From NCBI RefSeq assembly GCF_000203815.1, contig NW_004457639.1, positions 186,001 through 250,000 on the forward strand: 64,000 nucleotides of DNA. The letters run 5' to 3'. A program made the translations under genes and the position numbers. Shown here in pieces: positions 57,774 to 64,000 of this stretch. Below the pieces are notes generated by a model, which made no database searches, had not been told where the DNA came from, and was given only the letters and a program-made list of their open reading frames with translations. The stretch is from Cavenderia fasciculata (Eukaryota; Evosea; Eumycetozoa; Acytosteliales; Cavenderiaceae). Positions within the stretch are counted from its first letter, which is position 1. The number at the start of each line of letters is the position of its first letter.

Positions 57774-59443
57774 ATGGAAGAAGTTTGTTGTTCGGCACCA
57801 GGAAAAGTATTGGTAACAGGTGGATACTTGGTACTTGATCGTTTATATGATGGTTTAGTATTGACAATTAATTCAAGATTCTATAGTATTGTCAAATCTA
57901 TCAATTCAAACCCATCATCATCATCATCTTCTTCTTTATCTGGATCATACCCAATGATAGTAGTATCACCACAATTTAAATCAAGACAATACTATCAATT
58001 CAAATATAGTGATTTGGGTGATGTCGATAAACAACAAATCGATATCATTGCCGATCCTCTTTACATTGATCAATTCAAATCAAACAAATATGTTGAAAAG
58101 ACACTTCTCTATAGTTTTATTGCTCTCTCTGCTATTCTACCAAATAGTCAATTCCTTTCAATCATTTCAAAGGGTCTTGAAATCACTATTCTTGGTGGTA
58201 ATGACTTTTATTCACAAATTCCTCAAGTATGACTAAAAAAATAGGATGTAAACATTCAAGATTCTAACAATCTTATGATTTTCTACGTGTTTTAGTTAAA
58301 ATCTAGAGGATTACCAATTACATATGAATCATTAAAATCTTTACCTGCATTCTTGCCATTGGAATGTTCATTGGATGATTTACAAAAGACTGGACTTGGT
58401 AGTTCAGCTGCATTGGTTGGTTCATTGACCGCTGCTATTCTATCGTATTTTGGTGCTATCGATCTCAGAGCAAACGACAAACAACAAAGAGCATTATTAC
58501 ACAACCTAGCTCAACTATGTCATTGTGTAGCTCAAGGTAAAATTGGTAGTGGTTTTGATATTAGTAGTGCTGTCTATGGTAGTCAAATATATCGTAGATT
58601 CTCTCCTAGTTTAATTCAATCAATTTTAAATCTTGTATGAAGAAATATTATTAAAAATCAACTATTATTAGTAATACTTTACTTACTTTTTTTTTTTTTT
58701 TTTTTCTATTTTTTTATAGTATGATGAAAATAAATTACCAACATCTAATCAATTATTAAAAAGTATATTACCAAAAGATTATAAATTTAATGGTAAATTG
58801 ATCAAGAGTGATGGACTAGTCGATTGGGACAATGAAAACAAACCAATGGCATTACCACCAAAACTAGAATTGTTGTTGGCAGATGTTAGTATCGGATCAA
58901 ATACACCGGTTATGGTTAAAAAGATATTGGAATGGCGTAAATCCAATCCAGAGCAATCACTTGCACTTTGGACACAACTCGATAATAACAATACACAGGT
59001 TAAAAATTCATTTGAACAATTACACCAACTCTACGCAAACAATCAACAATCTTATAACGAGACAATTGACAAATACTCACAATTGGCACAGTCCGAGTGG
59101 AAGCAAGATGATGGATCGGTTGCAAAGCAATTGTGTCTTTTGCGTAGTGCCATCACCCAAGTTCGTACATTAATGAGACAAATGGGTGATATTGCTCAAG
59201 TACCACTTGAACCAAAAAGAACAAACTGATCTTGCCAACAAGACAATGGAGGTATTGGGATGTGTCGCCGCTGGTGTTCCAGGTGCAGGTGGTTTCGATG
59301 CTCTCTTTGCCATTACCCTTTCACCGCAATCATCGATACAAGTCAAATCAGAATGGATGTAATGGAGTTAATGTCAAGTTTTAAATATTGTCCTATCTGA
59401 AGATCCAACTGGTATTATCATTGATCAAATTAATAAATTATAA
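57774..59443 (+). CDS. Phosphomevalonate kinase, 3' end damaged
   Basis: Exons 57774..58226, 58296..58634 and from 58720 join in phase. It phosphorylates phosphomevalonate in the mevalonate pathway (ERG8 type). GHMP motifs are SAPGKVLVTGGYLVL at the N-terminus, the ATP loop LQKTGLGSSAALVGSLTAA and GKIGSGFDISSAVYGSQIYRR, with a C-terminal AAGVPGAGGFDALFAITLSP. The last motif is out of frame. An A5 run at 59214-59218 puts a stop at 59227, and removing one A would restore LEPKEQTDLANKTMEVLGCV. Beyond SEWM, in-frame stops and further frame changes occur before LSEDPTGIIIDQINKL ending at 59443. Either base-call errors or a recent loss of the GHMP C-lobe. An essential single-copy enzyme makes errors plausible. 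Confidence 0.85.
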
Positions 59444-59615
59444 ATTTGAAACTTTAAAAATTAATTAATTAACAACCAAACCACTTCAAAAAGGGTAATT
59501 TTTTTTTTTTTTTTACATTGCGATGAATTTTGAACAAAATAAAAGTAGTAGGTTGTGTAATACTTTGAAAAGAGAGAGAGATAGAGAGAGAGAGAAAGAG
59601 ATATAGAGATAAAAA

Positions 59616-62134
59616 ATGATGGAGAATAAAGTTAGATCAAGACTTTCAACAACTTCATCATCATCACCAACAACAACAACTACTTCATCATCATCATCAC
59701 CTACAACATCAAGATTATTATCACCTGCAACTAAAATAGATACTTCACCAATTGATGTAAGTTTAAATGAATGAAATGTTATAGTTGTAGTTTAGTATTG
59801 ATCTAAGATTTTACTTTTCTTTTTTAGTTTGATAATGAAAAAGAATTATTTAAACAAATAGAAGATATAAATAATGAATTTAAATCAAAAGAGTCAAGAG
59901 ATTGGTCACATAGATACAAAGCATTGATACAATTACAGAGAATAGTGAATGGTAGTGGAATAGAATTGAAACAGTTTACAGTCTATCTCAGATCAATATC
60001 GACATCATTGATTGAACAAGTGACAGAGGTACGTTCGACTATTGTCAAAGAAGCATGTGCAGTGGTAGAGTTGTTGGCACTTCGTCTAAAAGCAAGGTTT
60101 GAACCATTTGCTCTGCTCTATCTACAGGCGTTGCTCAAGGTTGTAGTTGTCAAGGTGACTATTACAGCTGAAGCTGCACATGCTGCCATCTTGGCCATAC
60201 TCAATAATGTCCAAACAAAGGGTTTGTTGCAGAGTATTGTCACTGCTTCGCAAGACCAACACAACGAACAGTTACGTAGACGTTCAGCAGAGTACATATT
60301 GGTTATTTTGACACGTGCCATTGAAGAACCGGGTATGATCCTATTGACAAGTGTTCCATTGCTCGAACGTGCCGTCACGGCATTGTTGATTGATGGAGGA
60401 TCGGATATTCGTGCGTTGGCACGTCTTGCATTTTGGGCATACTGTGAACTCAACGAAAAGGGTGCAATGCCCATGCTCTATGCATACACACCCACCACAC
60501 AAAAGAATCTATTTGCCATGCTCGATCAACTACCACCCGCCCAATTTGAATTGGCTTCTCGTATACACCAAATGCAGTTGGAAGAAGCTGAAAACTTGGC
60601 CAAAGTAACAGAAAGTATGGATGTAGAGTTGGATATGACAGATTTTAAAAAGGGTGATAATAAAGTAGTTGTCAATGGTGCACGTGCTAAAACTCCAACC
60701 TCCTCTACGTCGACCACGACCACAGCATCAGGTCGTGCATCTGGTTTAAAAAGTAGAGTTACTACAAGTACAACCAGTACAACAACTACATCTTCATCAG
60801 GATCATCAAACGTTTCAGGAATACCCAGACGATCTGGGTCTAGTTTAGGTATGAATCAAACATTATCATCAAGTGCAGGTCCGAGTACTAGCACAGCTCC
60901 ATTGACAGCTGCCAAAAAATTGGATGCATCTTTAATTGTTAGAAGTAAGAGCAGTTTGGGTACAACTAGAACACCTATTTCTTCCACTTTATCAACACCA
61001 ACATCGTCACTTTCAAATTTGTCAAAACCTTTATCATCAACCAGTCCAAATACATCAACACAAACAGGAAGAGCTAGTAGTATTGGAAGTAGATTACCAA
61101 CATCGGCGCCAACAGGTACAAAACCAACCCTTTCTCAAACTCTTAAAGCCAATCAAATCAAATCGGCAGCAGTACAAAACCTTACGACTCAAATTAACAA
61201 ACCACCTGCCACTCTAACAAAATCATCTTCAAAAACTTCATTATCAAATAGTACTGCTGGACCTAGCAATACTAATGCTAGTACTAGTACTAGTACTACG
61301 AGTACTACAACTTCAACCTCACCTGTTGGTAGATTATCAAAATCAGTTTCATCTTCATCTTTACCACAAAGAAAATCAATCACTCCTGGTTCTACAACTA
61401 GTACCATCAACAAACCACTCTCCACCCCTACAACAGAAACATTATCAACTAAAAAGAAATTTATTACTGTTACGTCTGCTGTTGATGATGACGACATTGA
61501 TACAACATCACCACCAATCAATGTTGATGACAAGGATCAATCATTATTGGATGAAAAATGGTTGAGTAGAGATGTAACTGGGATCAATAATGTCGAAGAT
61601 CTTATGCAATACAGTAATACTCTTGTAGAATCATTGGCAAACATTGAAATGGAAATTGATTCATTAAATTCAGAATCAAATCAATTCAATCAAATATCAG
61701 ATGCTTTGGCAAACAATATTCGTGATGCTAGAAAAGGTATAGACGAATTATCAATCGATGAATTAGACACTAGTCATGTAAATAATAATAATAATAATAA
61801 TAGTAATAATAATAGTAATGGTAATAGTAGTAATGGTAACAGCAGTAACAATAGCAGTAATAGAAATAGTATAGTAAAAAAAGAAGACGACGAATTTAAT
61901 TGGGTCGAAGATTCTGTAGACCAAGCTCTCATTGAAGACGATGAAATCGATTTTGGTGAAAGTTCATTTAAAAAGAATAATCAATCTTTTAATAATAATA
62001 GTAGTAGTAGTTTTAAATCGATCATTTCCAATTCCAAATTAACTCCAATCAAAGATAACAAAAGAAATACTTTAAATCCAGATGATTTATTATTATTAGA
62101 TGATGACCTTAATCAATCTGACAATGACGATTAA
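59616..62134 (+). CDS. CLASP/MAST-family microtubule-binding protein
   Basis: Two exons (59616..59756, 59828..62134) give 815 aa. A short Ser/Thr leader is followed by a CLASP-type TOG/HEAT domain (residues about 50-260): SRDWSHRYKALIQLQRIV, LSSLIEQVTE-like SLIEQVTEVRSTIVKEAC, QRRRSAEYILVILTRAIEEP-like RRRSAEYILVILTRAI and SDIRALARLAFWAYCELNE. Then comes a long basic Ser/Thr/Pro-rich stretch with SGIPRRSGSSLG-type and SRLPTSAPTG segments (SxIP-like and microtubule-binding in CLASPs), and an acidic, Asn-rich C-terminus. CLASPs stabilise microtubule plus ends and spindle fibres. It has one TOG domain where animals have two or three. The second TOG is not seen. Confidence 0.85.
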
Positions 62135-62352
62135 AACAAATGAAAACTAATTAATTTATTACAACAGAAATAAATAGTCATCTGAAATGGACCAAATGAA
62201 CATTTTATGAGCACAAAAAGATGCTAGTATTTACACGCACTCTCTTATCTTATTTTATCTACTATGAATATATTTATCAGTTCATCAATCATCAAAGAAT
62301 TATATAGACTAGAAGAGAATGAAATAAAGAACGAAAGAATATTCTATCAGGA

Positions 62353-63723
62353 AAGAGGGGCTTCAAGATGAAGCAACAGAACAATATCAACTCACAAAAA
62401 GGATATTAATGGTGTGCAAACAATGGTTTAAACTTGTACAACCACACATTACAATATATTCAACTTATTTTGGTGATTTAAATATCTCACATAAAGAAGA
62501 AGACAAAGAATCAATAGAAAAATGCTACGGTAAGGAGTAAAGAATCAATTGTCAAAAGAATACTCGTTATTTAGTCGTGACTATATTTCAACTTTTATTT
62601 ATAAACATACAAAAGAGTATAATACCGATGATCATTTATTGGATTTACTCAGACATACCACCACCAACTTGGAATCAATGATACTCTACACAAACAATCA
62701 ACAATTGAGATCATTGAACAATTTCCATACATTGAAATTAGAATGGGACGTGTCGAGTTGGATAGAAATAGTTTGGATGGTCTCGTACAACTATCATCAC
62801 CTTGTATCAAGAGAGCCAGTGTGTCTATTCATCGTGGTGATTCAGGAGAGAGCTCAGATTTGCAAACATACCAAACCATACTTGAAAACTATGTAAAGTA
62901 TTGGTGTAACATCAATCAGTCATTGTCTCAACACCAATTGTGGATATGGAGAAGTGTACCTGAGAGATTTACCCAAATCAACTTTGGAATGTTTCAACTA
63001 AAGGAACTTGTCACCATCATCAACTCGAATGCTCAACTCGAAACCATATACTTTAATATCAAGTTTGATAAAATATTATTATTATCGTCCACTAAAAATC
63101 AAACAAATGTGGCGGCCAGCAAACTCGCCAAACAACATTGGAACCAACTTTGTAACTCGATTGCTACGCATCAGAGTATGAAAATGTTAATACTGGATGG
63201 TGGAGGTTTTAACGATCTATCTGAAGAACTTGCATCGCCATTTGCAAAGATGTTGATTGAAAACAAAAGTATTCAAAGTCTTTCAATGGAAGCACCATCC
63301 TTAAACACACCATCGCTATTTGATGCACTTTCAACCAACCAAAACATCAGACAATTGGAGATTTGTTTGACAGGTCCTATCCATCTTTATGAGCAAAATT
63401 ACAAATTGGTATCTGACATGCTTGCAAGAAACACATCGATCACTCATTTTAGGTTGACTCGAGGAGTGAGCATCAGTTACAACATGTTTCATGTAGGTGT
63501 ACTTGCATCAAAATCACTTTTAATACTTGATGCTCAGCTAAGATTGGGGACACTCAATACAATATTGAAAAACATTGCAACCATAAAGTTAGGATTTGGT
63601 CAATCTCTGGAAAATCAAACTTTTTATGATGCCTCTAGAGTTTTCGAACACTCTGACCTTTCTAAAACAAGTTATTTCAGCTACGACAATCCTATAACAT
63701 CCTATTCACAATTGCACTTTTAG
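62353..63723 (+). pseudogene. Decayed F-box/LRR-family gene
   Basis: Three open stretches in different frames look like one protein. At 62353-62539: YQLTKRILMVCKQWFKLVQP (the second half of a dictyostelid F-box-like start). At 62549-62765: KEYSLFSRDYISTFIYKHTK. At 62743-63723: RVELDRNSLDGLVQLSSPCI through leucine-rich repeats (MLIENKSIQSLSMEAPSLNT, TNQNIRQLEICLTGP). No single ATG drives all three, and the F-box N-terminus is missing. At least two frame changes fall at about 62535 and 62745. Frameshifts by sequencing error are possible, but a dead copy beside the live F-box gene at 63791 is simpler. Confidence 0.6.
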
Positions 63724-63790
63724 TCTTTGAAGAGAAAATAAATACTCACATAACTTCACGGTTATTGTTTAATTTTTAGAAAACATCAGA

Positions 63791-64000
63791 ATGCAAGACA
63801 TTAACAACAAATGTTATTTAACCGATAATCATTTACCAAATAGAATTATTTTAAAGATTATTGGGTATATTGGAGACAATGTAGATTTGGTGTGTCTATT
63901 CTTTACTTGCAAAAGATTCTTTATCGATATTAGAGGACAGTACTCGAGTAGTCTTGCATTCGACCTGTCATCCTATATCAAAGAATTTGCACATGCAAGA
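63791..64000 (+). CDS. F-box protein, N-terminal part (continues beyond window)
   Basis: From ATG 63791 the frame stays open to the edge (70 codons). MQDINNKCYLTDNHLPNRII continues with ILKIIGYIGDNVDLVCLFFT and CKRFFIDIRGQYSSSLAFDL. LPNRIILKIIGYI...LVCLFFTCKRFF is the F-box form common in dictyostelid F-box/LRR or FNIP proteins, which link substrates to SCF ubiquitin ligases through Skp1. The C-terminal repeats lie outside. It follows the decayed F-box-family copy head to tail, with about 70 bp between. Confidence 0.75.
   Translation, partial: MQDINNKCYLTDNHLPNRIILKIIGYIGDNVDLVCLFFTCKRFFIDIRGQYSSSLAFDLSSYIKEFAHAR

Noticed and set aside
1-64000. tRNA, rRNA, snRNA genes and CRISPR arrays
   Set aside because: I looked for B-box-like GGTTCGAA sequences, rRNA-like blocks and spaced repeats and found none that fit; GGTTCGA hits lie in coding DNA.

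Overview
This window looks like nuclear DNA of a social amoeba (Dictyostelia). Spacers are very AT-rich. Introns are short (about 60-110 nt) with GTATGT/GTAAGT donors and T-rich acceptors. Proteins carry poly-Asn, poly-Gln and poly-Ser runs. Lineage-typical families are present: a ComC-like LRR/TIG/EGF surface protein and a large dictyostelid ankyrin-like family. Composition is milder than in Dictyostelium discoideum, so a group 1/2 genus (Cavenderia, Heterostelium, Acytostelium) is my guess; that is inference only.

Layout. 0-42.8 kb is ordinary gene-dense housekeeping territory: a ZCCHC10-like zinc-knuckle protein (partial), a FANCE-like protein, the ten-exon ComC-like receptor, GDP-mannose 4,6-dehydratase, eIF5, an MFS transporter with a very long N-terminal tail, three intact ankyrin-like family genes, a CBS-domain protein, two GNAT acetyltransferases, a sedolisin (TPP1-like) protease, a peroxisomal 4-coumarate-CoA-ligase-like enzyme, a TKL-type pseudokinase with armadillo repeats, and FGAM synthase (purL). 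I built exon joins by hand and checked reading phase across every junction.

42.9-54.1 kb is an accessory island. It holds a fossil Polinton/Maverick-like element, a broken Crinkler-like fragment, a tandem pair of genes (one intact, one dead) fusing a degenerate Rab-like GTPase to the ankyrin-like domain, a small unknown gene, a Cys-motif gene resembling the N-terminal domain of PCAF/GCN5, and remnants of a GPI-anchored surface protein. It is bounded and interspersed by direct repeats of the 3' end of the neighbouring V-ATPase subunit a gene. One repeat carries the last exon with mainly synonymous changes while its intron is almost unchanged.

54-64 kb returns to housekeeping: V-ATPase subunit a (its last exon is a short separate exon beyond the main reading frame), phosphomevalonate kinase with a damaged 3' end, a CLASP-type microtubule protein, a decayed F-box/LRR-family gene and the start of an intact-looking F-box gene.

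The most unusual signals are the recoded and dispersed V-ATPase 3' ends around the island, the Rab-like/ankyrin fusion, and the kinase-armadillo protein lacking the catalytic Asp.
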